64,000 bases of DNA, from positions 6,200,001-6,264,000 of the forward strand of contig NC_015953.1 of the NCBI RefSeq assembly GCF_000177195.2. Direction: 5' to 3'. A program made the translations under genes and the position numbers. Positions 17,061 to 25,500 of the stretch are shown here, piece after piece (position 1 is the first letter of the stretch; every line of letters starts with the position of its first letter). The notes beneath the pieces were generated by a model. That model did not search any database, was not told the origin of the DNA, and saw only the letters and a list, made by a program, of their open reading frames with translations. This stretch comes from Streptomyces sp. SirexAA-E. Lineage in GTDB: Bacteria > Actinomycetota > Actinomycetes > Streptomycetales > Streptomycetaceae.

Positions 17061-17693
17061 CTATCGAACGGTTTCGGTCGCCGGGGCGCTCATCGCTGCC
17101 GTCAGGAACGTGATCGCCCAGCGCTTGGCCTCCCCGCCTGTCGCTGCGGAGCAGCTGGGTGTGGGCTGGTTGTGGACCTCGACGCGATCCACGGCCGTCA
17201 CGGCGAGGGTTCCCCGCAACCGGAACCACAGCTCTTGCGGGGCAACGCCAGGCAGTGCGCGGGCGAAGGCCGACAGGAAGCGCTCACGGACGGCAGCTTC
17301 GTCCGGGCCGGTCCAGCTGCGGGCCTCTTCGGCCGGATCGCTGAGGATCGTCATGATCAGTCGGGAGGTGCGGGCTCCGCCGGCATCGTCGGCGGGCATC
17401 TCGTCGAACAGAGGGCCGACAAAGGCTTCCACGAGGTCGGCGACGCCCGGATCTGCGGTCCTGGAAAGAATCTCGTCGAGCCGGGCGTGCTGGGCCTTGT
17501 TGATGGGCTCGATCACGCGTCGGGCCACCGCGGCCATGAGTTCCGCCTTCGACCCGAAGTGATAAGCCACAGCGGCCAGGTTCGCCCCGGCGAGGTTGGT
17601 GATCGCGCGAACAGAGGTCCCGCGGTAGCCGTTCTCGGCGAAGAGGCGTTCGGCGGCGTCGAGAACCTTGGTCCGGGTGTCAGGAAGCGCCAT
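17061..17693 (-). CDS. TetR-family transcriptional regulator
   Basis: A 210-residue regulator with an N-terminal helix-turn-helix (TKVLDAAERLFAENGYRG, then VAYHFGSKAELMAAVARR). The C-terminal ligand domain resembles the CecR/YbiH type. It is divergent from a ketopantoate-reductase-like gene across 60 bases, and that gene is its likely target besides itself. The gap contains an AT-rich stretch (ATTAAAACGAACGTTT) that could hold the operator, though no perfect palindrome was found. Confidence 0.9.
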   Translation of the reverse strand: MALPDTRTKVLDAAERLFAENGYRGTSVRAITNLAGANLAAVAYHFGSKAELMAAVARRVIEPINKAQHARLDEILSRTADPGVADLVEAFVGPLFDEMPADDAGGARTSRLIMTILSDPAEEARSWTGPDEAAVRERFLSAFARALPGVAPQELWFRLRGTLAVTAVDRVEVHNQPTPSCSAATGGEAKRWAITFLTAAMSAPATETVR

Positions 17694-17753
17694 GCGCCGT
17701 ACTATACAGACGACTGATTAAAACGAACGTTTGACTCGTACGGATGTGATCGC

Positions 17754-18626
17754 ATGAAACTGCTCGTCTACGGCGCCGGGATATGTGGCAGCCTGCTCGC
17801 AGCTCACCTGCACGAGGCCGGGCTCGACGTCTCGCTCCTCGCCAGGGGACGACGACTGGCGTCCCTGCGCCGGCACGGTGTGCAACTCGCCGAGGAGGAC
17901 AGCCCCGCCGTGCGACGGGTACGTGTCCCGGTGGTCGAGCACCCCGCGGGCGGATACGACCTGGCCGCCGTCACCGTCCGCACCCATCAGGTGGACGCGG
18001 CGCTGAAGTCACTGGCCGACTTCGAGGGCGACGTGCTGTTCCTCCACAACTGGGCGGCCGGCGCACAGCCGCTGGAAGAAGCCATCGGCCGTGGGCGCGT
18101 GCTGCTCGGCTTCCCTCCCGTCGGCGGCACCACGGACGGCGACGTGGTCCGCTACCGTGCGAGCAACTTCGTGACCAGCCGAGTCCCCATGCCGATCGGC
18201 GAACCCGACGGGCGCACCACCCCACGGTTGGAACGGATCGTCCGCACCTTCCGCGCTGCCGATGTCAACGCCAGGATCGAGCCGCGGATGGACGCCTGGC
18301 TCAAGACCCACGCCGCATTCTCGGAACCGCTCGGACGGGCCGCGTACACGGCAGGCGGCCCGGCAGCTCTGGCCGAGGATCCCGACGCTGTCCGCGGAAT
18401 GCTCCACCTCATGCGCCAGAACCTTGCCGCCATGCCGACACCGCCGGTACCGCGCACGTTCGGCGCACTGCAGACGCTGCCGCAAGGACTGCTCGTGGCC
18501 CTGCTGCGGCGCTTCCTGCGCAGCCGGACCGCCACCCGCAGCGGACTCAGTGACACCTCTCCTGCGACGGCCGCCGAACTGGACCTACTGGCCGAACAAC
18601 TGCGCACCACCGCGCAAGCCCGATAG
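17754..18626 (+). CDS. Ketopantoate reductase-like (ApbA/PanE family) oxidoreductase
   Basis: A 290-residue protein with the N-terminal NADPH fold LLVYGAGICGSLLAAHL, the LLARG cofactor-selecting Arg, and a C-terminal helical domain with WLKTHAAFSEPLGRA. In true PanE the Lys is followed by conserved Asn residues; here the region reads KTHAAFSE, so a different keto substrate is likely. A biosynthetic role in pantothenate is unlikely. It is probably controlled by the divergent TetR gene. Confidence 0.82.
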   Translation: MKLLVYGAGICGSLLAAHLHEAGLDVSLLARGRRLASLRRHGVQLAEEDSPAVRRVRVPVVEHPAGGYDLAAVTVRTHQVDAALKSLADFEGDVLFLHNWAAGAQPLEEAIGRGRVLLGFPPVGGTTDGDVVRYRASNFVTSRVPMPIGEPDGRTTPRLERIVRTFRAADVNARIEPRMDAWLKTHAAFSEPLGRAAYTAGGPAALAEDPDAVRGMLHLMRQNLAAMPTPPVPRTFGALQTLPQGLLVALLRRFLRSRTATRSGLSDTSPATAAELDLLAEQLRTTAQAR

Positions 18627-18728
18627 GCCATCGGCGACAGAGCCATCTCGACAGCACCACGACCTGGTGCGCGGCCGAGGTCTCCCGTTGAGCCGATTCG
18701 TTCGCTTCATCTGATCACCGGTCCGGTT

Positions 18729-19570
18729 GTGTCGTTGACTGACGCGCAGTGGGCGCGGATTGAGCCGTCGCTTCCGGACCGGACGCCGAAGCGGGGTGGC
18801 CGCTGGCGGGATCAGCGGTAGGCGATCCCGCCAGTGCCTTCACGTTTCGGACCGGAACGCGGTGGGTCCACCTGCCGGAGAAGTACGGCAACTGGAGAGG
18901 CGTCTACAACCGGCTCCGGAGGTGGGCCGTCGACGGCCGGCCGAGCCCCCTCCTCGTCGGCCTGGACCATCAGCGCGGGTCGGTGGACTCCACGATCTTC
19001 CGTGTGCACCGGCACGCTGCCGGGGCCCGCAAAAAGGGGGACCCGGCAGGCGAGCCGGCTGACCACGCCATCGGCCGGTCCCGCGGAGGACTGAGCGCAA
19101 AGATCCACCTCGCGGCCGACGGCCGCTGCCGCCGGTTGGCGTTCGGCCTGACCGGCGGACAGGCCAGCGAGGCTCCGGCTTTCACCCAAGCGATGGCGCG
19201 CTTGCGCGTTCCCCGCCGTTGAGGCAGGCCGCGCACCCGGCCCGACGTGATCCCGGCGGACAAGGCCTGCTCGTCCCGCACAATTCGAGAGCACCTGCGG
19301 AGCCGTCGTACCCGAGCGGTCGCCCCGTCCCGGGCGGATCAGAACTCGCACCGGCTGCGACGAGGCAGTCGAGGCGGACGCCTTCCCGTCGTCGACCGTA
19401 GGCGTCACAAGCAGCGCAACACCGCCGAGCGGTGCAGCAACCGCCTCAAGCAGTGGCGAGAGATCGCCACCCGCTGCGAGAAGACGCTTACCGCCTACCT
19501 GGCCGGTGTCCATGTCGTGGGCATCTTCCTCCGGTCGGCCCGCCGATTCGGATGGGACGGCCTTGGCTAG
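18729..19570 (+). pseudogene. IS5-family transposase, heavily decayed
   Basis: GTG 18729 begins SLTDAQWARIEPSLPDRTPK, the classic N-terminus of Streptomyces IS5-type transposases. An early in-frame TAG follows. Later pieces lie in different frames: WVHLPEKYGNWRGVYNRL, VDSTIFRVHRHAAGARKKG, RSRGGLSAKIHLAADG and RCSNRLKQWREIATRCEKT. Several catalytic acids and at least one segment are missing. The 3' end overlaps the end of the SMI1 gene on the opposite strand by four bases. Confidence 0.85.
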
Positions 19571-20154
19571 GCATCCGCGAACCAGGAGCGGCCCTGGGCC
19601 CAACGGGTCACCCAGCCCGAGAAACCGGGCGTGCCCGGCATCAGGCAGGTGCCCGGCCGGGTGCCGAAGGGTATCGCGCAGTTCTCGTCGATCAGCCAGA
19701 CATGACCGCGCTGCGGTCCGGTGACGATCAAATGCCAGTACATGCCGCAGCCATCGGTGCCCAACAGCAGTGAGCCGTGGTCGTACACGGGGGCTGTCCG
19801 GTCTTCGAACTCCTGCTCAGACAGAGCCGCCTCGTCGCCCTCCGCCTCCCACAGCCATGCCGCCGTGAGAGGGAAAGGTTCGGCGAGTAGGCGCTCGGGG
19901 CCGCCTGAGTCCCAGTCGTCGGGCGTTTGCGTGAGGGGCAGCAGACCGTAGTAGGGCGGCCCCGCGCGCAGACCGTCGCAGACCTCCGCCACAAACGTGC
20001 GGTACGGCTCCGGAAGCAGAATGCCGTGCTCCGCCTCGAAGGACCGCACCGCATCCGAGCCGATGGGCGGCAGTGCCTCGGAACGGGACGCGAAGATCTC
20101 GCGGAGGGCAGCCAACTCGGCTGGGTCACATGCTTCCGTGTTCATGCCGGTCAT
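19567..20154 (-). CDS. SMI1/KNR4-family protein
   Basis: A 195-residue SUKH-type protein with the family core IGSDAVRSFEAEHGILLPEP followed by YRTFVAEVCDG, YYGLLPL, GCGMYWHLIVTGPQRGHVWL and a WVTRWAQGRSWF end. SUKH proteins are often immunity proteins for polymorphic toxins, but many stand alone. Here no intact toxin lies next to it. The start could be at 20154 or 20145; neither has a strong ribosome site. Its neighbour is a broken TIGR02391 gene. Confidence 0.85.
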   Translation of the reverse strand: MTGMNTEACDPAELAALREIFASRSEALPPIGSDAVRSFEAEHGILLPEPYRTFVAEVCDGLRAGPPYYGLLPLTQTPDDWDSGGPERLLAEPFPLTAAWLWEAEGDEAALSEQEFEDRTAPVYDHGSLLLGTDGCGMYWHLIVTGPQRGHVWLIDENCAIPFGTRPGTCLMPGTPGFSGWVTRWAQGRSWFADA

Positions 20155-20159
20155 CATGC

Positions 20160-20470
20160 AAGATCCGAAAGAGACGGCCCAGGCCGCGCTCCACGATGCA
20201 CCGCTCGATCCAGCGAGCCAGGACACTCAGGGTCGCCAGCGGCTCCAGCGCCTTCTGTTCGGCCCAGGTCACCGCATCCGCGTGAGCGGCAACGTTCCGC
20301 AGGGCGAGGAAGGCACCCAGCCGCGAGGTACTTGGCACCTCCTGGCGGTCGCTCCAGGACGGTGTGTTGCGGTCGCCGCGAACCACAGGCGCGGTTTGCC
20401 TGCGACGGGGCCCTTCGTGCCGAAGGTTTGCCTGCACACGTCCGAGCGGTGTCTCACACTCTCTGTCCCA
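20160..20470 (-). pseudogene. TIGR02391 (Ymh) family protein, C-terminal frameshifted remnant
   Basis: Two minus-strand frames give the family's end. One has QTFGTKGPVAGKPRLWFAA and the other WSDRQEVPSTSRLGAFLALR, then NVAAHADAVTWAEQKALEPL and ATLSVLARWIERC. The join is near 20385. The HEPN-like RN-x-x-AH motif of the family is visible (RNVAAH). TIGR02391 proteins often sit in mobile and defence regions. No start or N-terminal domain remains. Confidence 0.6.
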
Positions 20471-20552
20471 CCAGCTCGGCGAAGCCAGGAGCAGCAACGC
20501 GGGCCGGGTCCGAACCCATGTGAATGAGCCTTTCGGTGGGCCAGTTGAGCGT

Positions 20553-21164
20553 TCATTCCTGTATCGGGGCCGGGGGAGCCGTCGGTTGCTCGTCCCGCCG
20601 CCAGAATGTCGGACGCCACCAGTACAGAGCGCTCAGGTCCTCAGGCCATGCTCCACTACTGCTGGGCGTTTCAAAGGAGTCCCGCGACGGGTCGATCGGG
20701 CGCCATTCCGGATCCAGCGGCTCATCCTGTGCCGGAGGTCGCACGTGTCTGAGGAAGCGTTCTTCCATCGCACCGAAACGCTGGTAGTTGCGTTGTGCGT
20801 CCACCAGGCACACCGCGTTGGCGCCGAAGCTCCATGGCCACCGCAGCTGGGCCAGGTCTTCTTCCCAGAAGCAGACGGAGCAGATGTCGTACGACCCCAT
20901 CTCGCCGAACATCTGGTGTCCACAGCAGGGGCAGGGCAACCAGCCTCCGGGGGGCGGCGCAGTAGTGCTCTCGGGGGCCACCAACGAATCCCCTGCCGCC
21001 TCTGCTGCTTCCAGTGCCTCCAACTCGGCCAGCTCAGCTCGCATTTGTCCATCTGCGTCGCTCATGGACGCAAGTCTATGAAGAGCCCCATCCGGCAGAT
21101 CAGCGAGCAGCGCCCCTGTGACCTGCCAGGTGTTCTCACCGTGGGCCAACCATGAAGCCGACAC
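20553..21164 (-). CDS. CPCC-family cysteine-rich protein
   Basis: A 203-residue protein with the CPCC domain: WLPCPCCGHQMF, then YDICSVCFWEEDLAQL, ANAVCLVDAQRNYQRFGAME and PLDPEWRPID. The four cysteines in two CxxC pairs should bind zinc. Function is unknown; relatives are often found beside toxin-immunity proteins. GTG 21164 gives the full frame; ATG 21065 (MSDADG) is an alternative that removes 33 residues. It lies in the same direction as the SMI1 gene. Confidence 0.82.
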   Translation of the reverse strand: MSASWLAHGENTWQVTGALLADLPDGALHRLASMSDADGQMRAELAELEALEAAEAAGDSLVAPESTTAPPPGGWLPCPCCGHQMFGEMGSYDICSVCFWEEDLAQLRWPWSFGANAVCLVDAQRNYQRFGAMEERFLRHVRPPAQDEPLDPEWRPIDPSRDSFETPSSSGAWPEDLSALYWWRPTFWRRDEQPTAPPAPIQE

Positions 21165-21263
21165 GGACGGCTGAAGCGCTCAAGGGGCCAGATGCAGCGC
21201 TCACTGGCCAACTACAGCGCTCAGCCACAACAGGTCCGGGGCCCGCTCGCGCTCAGCACGCGG

Positions 21264-21462
21264 TCACAGGTCGAGCTCCAGGTGCTCGATGTCCGTGAAT
21301 CGGGCCTCGTCCGTCGATCCCGACCGGGGCGATGTAGCCCATGCGGGCGCGGGTGTCGATGACGATGCCGCCCGTGGATGCCGCTTTCGCCTTGGCCTCG
21401 GCCCGGATCTGCGGCTGCCACCGCTTCTTCACCTTGCGCTTCATGCGCGCGGCGAGGTCGTC
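21264..21462 (-). pseudogene. Tpg-like telomere terminal-protein fragment
   Basis: The minus strand encodes DDLAARMKRKVKKRWQPQIR, then EAKAKAASTGGIVIDTRARM and GYIAPVG. After a one-base insertion near 21317 it continues STDEARFTDIEHLELDL and stops at 21264-21266. The pattern (RWQP-VR, A-x-x-GG-x-x-I-x-TRAR-GY-A-x-G-TDD-AR) matches the C-terminal part of Streptomyces Tpg proteins that cap linear replicon ends. The N-terminal helix-turn-helix part is missing, replaced at about 21462 by transposase sequence. Confidence 0.5.
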
Positions 21463-21720
21463 GAGCACGTTTTCGCCCGCATGAAGACCTGGAAGATCCT
21501 CCGCGACTGCCGCCTCGAAGGCGACGGCGTCCACCACGCCATGCTCGGCATCGCGCGGCTGCGCAACCTCGCCCTCGCTGGTTTCGTCGTCGCGATGCTG
21601 CTGACGCAGTGCGCGCAGAGCGGACGGACCTTCTGGGGCTGGACCGAGGAGGAATGGTTCCACCTGCTCGGCCGCACCCAAGCCGAGTTCCGCCGCAACG
21701 CGCCCACCTGGGCAGGAAGG
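21455..21720 (+). pseudogene. Transposase end fused to an integrase fragment
   Basis: One plus-strand frame first reads EHVFARMKTWKILRDCRL followed by GVHHAMLGIARLRNLALAG, the C-terminal end of an IS5-type transposase. It then reads SGRTFWGWTEEEWFHLLGRT and QAEFRRNAPTWAG, which resembles the N-terminal part of Streptomyces transposon-type tyrosine integrases. The fusion has no start and cannot be functional; it records a past junction of two elements. Confidence 0.6.
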
Positions 21721-21731
21721 CCGACCCGAAA

Positions 21732-21875
21732 AGCGTCGATCTCACTCCCGGATTCACGCGGGACGTGACGGGGCTCGGTCACCACGGCGCGGGCGACCTG
21801 GAGGTGCAGCTGCGCACTGAACGGGAACTGGAGCGTGCTCAGGACCTGTTCCGGCTGAGCTACGCCGCGGCGTGA
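21732..21875 (+). pseudogene. DUF5655-type C-terminal fragment
   Basis: The frame ending at 21875 reads LTPGFTRDVTGLGHHGAGDL, then EVQLRTERELERAQDLFRLSY. This matches the usual end of DUF5655 proteins (DV-GIGH-GTGDLE-x-x-LR, RA-x-x-LI-x-x-SY). Only about 45 residues remain. It lies directly after the integrase fragment in another frame. Confidence 0.5.
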
Positions 21876-21985
21876 ACGAGTAATGGGCCCCGAGGCCAGG
21901 TGGGTTTGCCTGATCAAGTTGTCGTCTGTCGCGATGCGGCCCTTCGAAGTGGCGGTCAGGTAGTGGCGGTGGAGCTATAACTATT

Positions 21986-22022
21986 CGGTGGTTCCCCGGT
22001 TTCGGTAACCGGGGAACCACCG
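21986..22022. terminator. Strong hairpin with a core shared with 57064-57094
   Basis: A 16-bp perfect stem (CGGTGGTTCCCCGGTT and its complement) surrounds the 5-base loop TCGGT. It lies downstream of the truncated RHS-operon genes on the minus strand and could terminate them. The central 21 bases recur, inverted, upstream of the integrase at 57 kb, while the outer arms differ but stay paired. Confidence 0.65.
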
Positions 22023-22027
22023 GTATA

Positions 22028-22110
22028 TCAGGGCTTGATCAAGTTCCCTGAGTGTCCGGGTTGTTGGTGATGCCCAGGAGTGGGAGGGCTCGTTCGCGCT
22101 GGTCGCGGAT
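22028..22110 (-). mobile_element. ISAs1-family insertion sequence, terminal fragment
   Basis: About 83 bases are nearly identical to 27334-27416, the terminal end plus the last codons of the ISAs1-type transposase (RERALPLLGITNNPDTQGT). The match stops sharply at 22110/22111, inside a small membrane-protein gene. It marks an insertion or recombination that cut this gene. Confidence 0.88.
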
Positions 22111-22235
22111 CCTATTCCAATCCATGCTTCGTTGATCTTCTGCACTACGATGAGGTAGAGGAGTACCAGGATGCACGGCGCCGTGGCAATGCTCGTCCAC
22201 TGCAGATTACGACGAGTCTTAGCGGTGTCGGGCAT
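22111..22235 (-). pseudogene. Small membrane protein, truncated by ISAs1 remnant
   Basis: ATG 22235 starts MPDTAKTRRNLQWTSIATAP, followed by a transmembrane stretch (CILVLLYLIVVQKI) and WIGI. At 22111 the frame enters ISAs1 sequence and continues to a chance stop at 21981. The start lies 15 bases after the stop of the 38-residue gene, so it was the third small gene downstream of the RHS gene. Its natural C-terminus is lost. Confidence 0.6.
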
Positions 22236-22250
22236 AGATATTTTGGACTG

Positions 22251-22367
22251 TTACCGACGACGAGACAAAACGAGCAGAACCGCCACGATGAAAACTCCGA
22301 AGACTAGGGCGATCCCCCAGGTCGGCAGTCCAGCAGCGGACGGTGGCATAATCAGTGACATTGTCAT
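22251..22367 (-). CDS. 38-residue membrane peptide downstream of RHS gene
   Basis: Starting at ATG 22367, the peptide has a short polar head (MTMSLIMPPSAAGLPTW), one hydrophobic helix (IALVFGVFIVAVLLVL) and a basic end (SRRR), so it should span the membrane with the end inside. Its start overlaps the stop of the 59-residue gene (ATGA, 22364-22367), strong evidence for translational coupling and hence for a real gene. No homologue was recognised. Its location makes it a candidate immunity peptide or part of a small membrane complex. Confidence 0.68.
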   Translation of the reverse strand: MTMSLIMPPSAAGLPTWGIALVFGVFIVAVLLVLSRRR

Positions 22368-22543
22368 CGCTTGAGCCCCTTGCGCAGGAAGTAAAGCCCG
22401 CCAACCGTCAGAACGGCACCGAAGGCGATCGGCAGCACCGCCCGAGTCCTTCCGTCACCGGCATCCTGCAAGCCGAGGTAGAACAAAGCGACGCCGCAAA
22501 TCAGCGCTATGGACGCTGATCCTATTATTGTGGCTATACGCAT
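22364..22543 (-). CDS. 59-residue two-helix membrane protein downstream of RHS gene
   Basis: ATG 22543 starts a 59-residue protein with two hydrophobic helices, at about residues 5-24 (TIIGSASIALICGVALFYLG) and 36-54 (VLPIAFGAVLTVGGLYFL), joined by a short acidic/basic loop (QDAGDGRTR) and ending RKGLKR. A GGGAGGGCAGGAGT ribosome site precedes it. It lies 56 bases after the RHS stop and overlaps the next gene by ATGA. A small membrane protein directly after an RHS gene suggests an immunity protein against a membrane-acting tail; this is inference. Confidence 0.72.
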   Translation of the reverse strand: MRIATIIGSASIALICGVALFYLGLQDAGDGRTRAVLPIAFGAVLTVGGLYFLRKGLKR

Positions 22544-22599
22544 TGATAACTCCTGCCCTCCCAGGGGGCGGGAGCCATATCCCGCCCCCGGCTTCTGGA

Positions 22600-25500
22600 T
22601 CAGCTGTATGCGGCTGTCGTCGCCCCGGCGGCTCCGGCAGCTACGACGGAGCACCCGGTGAGGCCAGCGCCGACCGAGACACCAAGAGTGGCGAAGGCGC
22701 CGGCTGCGGCACCGGCCATGCACAGCCCTTCGACTCCAATGCCGACGAGTATGCCCATTTTGGTAGCGTTCGCACCCTCCGTGTTACCTGTCAAAGTGTC
22801 GTAAGTGAGACTCGCCCAGTCTCCGATGCCGGTGACGTCACCGAAGCTGAGCAGCCCGGTGGGGTCGGTCTGGTTGATGGGGTCGCCTGCGGCGTAGAGG
22901 TAGGCGTTGGTTTCCTGGCCGCTGGGGTCGGGTTGGGTGAAGCGGCCGAGGTTGGGGTCGTAGTAGCGGTGGCCCATCTTGTACAGCCCTGAGGGGTCGA
23001 GGTAGGTGCTGGTGTAGCGGTAGGGCTGGTTGGTGCCGGTGTTGGTGCGCGGTTCGCCGTAGGGGCCGTAGGTGTAGGTGGCGGTGCGCTTGCTGGCGGT
23101 GTCGACCAGGCCGATGACCGAGCCCTGGGCGTCGGTGAGGTAGTACTGGCTGTTTCCCCCGCTCCTCATAGCCACCAGCGTGCCCGAGGGTTCGCGGACG
23201 AAACCGGTCGCGGTGCCGGAGGCGTTCTGGTTGCTGAGGCCGACGGCGGAGTTGGTGAAGGTCGTGGAACCGGCCTTGAGGCGTTGGGTGGTGTCGGTGC
23301 CGGCGTAGGTCTGGTTCGTCGTGGTGCCGGACTGGGTGTAGGCGCTGAACTGGGTGAAGGGGGTCCAGGTTTCGTTGGTGCGGGTGCCGGTGGGGCTGGC
23401 GGCGCTGGTTTCGTTGCCGGCGCCGTCATAGGTGAAGGCGGTGTTGCCGTTGAAGGCGGTCAGCTGGCCGGCGTCGTTGTAGGTGGCCTTCTGGGTGGCG
23501 GCGTCACAGGTGGCGGGCAGGGTGGTGCCGGAGGAGCGGCCGGTGCGGTTGCCGGCCTTGTCGTAGCAGTAGGCCCAGCCGGCGGTGGTGGCACCGCTCT
23601 TTGTCTCCACCGCCTTGGTCAGGCGGCCTGCGGTGTCGTAGGTGTAGGCGGTGGCGGCGCCGTCAGCGGTGCGCTTGCGGATCTTGTCGGTGTCCTTGCC
23701 CGCGTTGGCGTAGTCGTAGGAGATCGTCGACAGCGTCGTCGTGCCTGCCTTGACCTCGATCTTCGTGGGGCGGCCGGAGTCGTCGGGGGTGACGTTCTGG
23801 GTGGTGCCGCCGGGGAAGGTGGTCTTGGTGCGCTCGCCGTTGTTGTTGTAGCTGTAGGTGGTCTTGGCGCCGCCTGGCTCGGTGACCGAGGTGAGCTGGC
23901 TGGCGTCGTCGTAGCCGTAGGTGACGGTGCCGGCGGAGTCGGTGGCAGTGGCCACGTTGCCGGTCGCGTCGTAAGTGATCGAGGTGGCCGGGGTGCCGGG
24001 CAGGGCGCGGGTGCGTTCGCGGTTCCGCTCGTCGTAGGTGAACGTCGATGTCCCGGCGGGAGTGGTGCGGGTCTTGAGGTTGCCGTCGGCGTCGTAGGTG
24101 AAGGCGGCGGTGACCGAGCCGGCCTTCTGGGTCTTGATGCGGTCGCGGTTGTCGTAGGTGTAGGTGGTGGTAACACCGCGGCCGTCGGTCATACTTTCCT
24201 GGCGGCCGAGGTCGTCGTAGGTGTAGGTGATGGGCTTGAGCGGGCTGGGCGGGGTGACCTTGGTCAGGTTGCCCTTGTCGTCGTAGGTGTAGCTGGTCTT
24301 TTTCTCCCGCGGATCGGTGGCGGTGCAGCGTTGGCCGGGCAGGCCGCCGCAGTCCATCTCACCCGTCTTGGGGTTGTAGGTGTAGGTCCACTTCGCGGCG
24401 GTGCCGCCGGAGGTGGAGTCGGTGGAGGTGAGCAGGTTGCCCGAGGTGTCGTAGGCGTTGGTGGTCTTCTCCGCGCTGGCGGAGGTGGCTGTGTCGGGGA
24501 AGTAGCCGCTGCCCTTCTTCACCCATGTCGCCGTCGCTGATGCCCCGGTGGGGATGGCGACGGATTTCGGGTTGAAGGCCTCGTCGTAGGTGTAGCTGGT
24601 GACGTTGCCGTCGTCGGGGGCGGTGCCCATCGCGTCGGTGGCGGTGGCGATGTCGTTGTCCGGGCCCCAGGACTTGGAGCGTTTGTGGCCGAGGGGGTCC
24701 TCGGTCTTCTTGGTGCGCCAGTAGCCGTCGACCGTTTTGAGGGTGTTGTTCCCTCGCGGATCGGTGATCTGGACGAAGCCCTCGCTGCTGGTGTTGTCCG
24801 GGCCCAGCGCCCAGTTGAACACGGTGGTGTTGCCTGCTCCGGTGGCGTTGTTCACCACGCGGTTCAGGGAGGCGACCTTGGTGCTGTTCCAGGTGAACCT
24901 GGTCTGCCGCCCCTCCGCGGTCGTCACCTTGGTCAGGCGGTTGGAGGAGTCGTAGTCGAAGGTGGTGCTCTTGCCGTCGGTGTCGGTGAACGTTTTGATC
25001 AGGTCACCGGTGTAGGTGTAGCCGATCGAGCGGCCGGTGTTGTCGGAGACCTCGGTGATGTGCTGGCCGTCGTTGGTGAACACCAGGGTGCGTCCGGACG
25101 CCGAAGTGATCTTCGATGTGAAGTTCCCCGAGTAGCTGATCGTGGTGGCGTTGCCGTTCTTGTCCTCCACCTTGGAGACCCTCGCGGGCCCGGTGGTGCC
25201 CGGGCGGGTGAAGGTGGTCTTCTCCCCGGTACGGCGGCTGGTGAGGGTGAAGGATTTCTTGTCCGAGGCTTCGCTCAGGTCCTGCTTGTAGCCCTTGGCC
25301 GGGGTGAAGCCCGAGCCGTCGCGGGCGAAGACCGCGGCGGTGCCCGAGGGGCCCTGGACAGAGACGCCGTCGGGAGTCGGTTCCGTGACGCGGTAGTCCG
25401 CTCCGGTGGTGGCGTTCCAGCCGATGCTGTTGAGGCTGTTGAAGGTGTTGCCGTAGGACAGACCGGGGCCTGCGTCGGCGATGTCGAAACCCTCGACGGT

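Noticed and set aside
17694..17753. Possible TetR operator between tetR and the ketopantoate-reductase-like gene
   Set aside because: AT-rich, but the arms match poorly when aligned, so no operator could be defined.
23284..24540. 418-codon plus-strand frame inside the RHS gene, Gly/Val-rich
   Set aside because: Antisense of YD repeats; its repetitive composition mirrors the RHS repeats and it has no recognisable family.
22900..25400. Regularly repeated DNA considered as a CRISPR array or tandem repeat
   Set aside because: The repeats code for YD motifs in frame and vary in spacing; they are protein repeats of the RHS gene.
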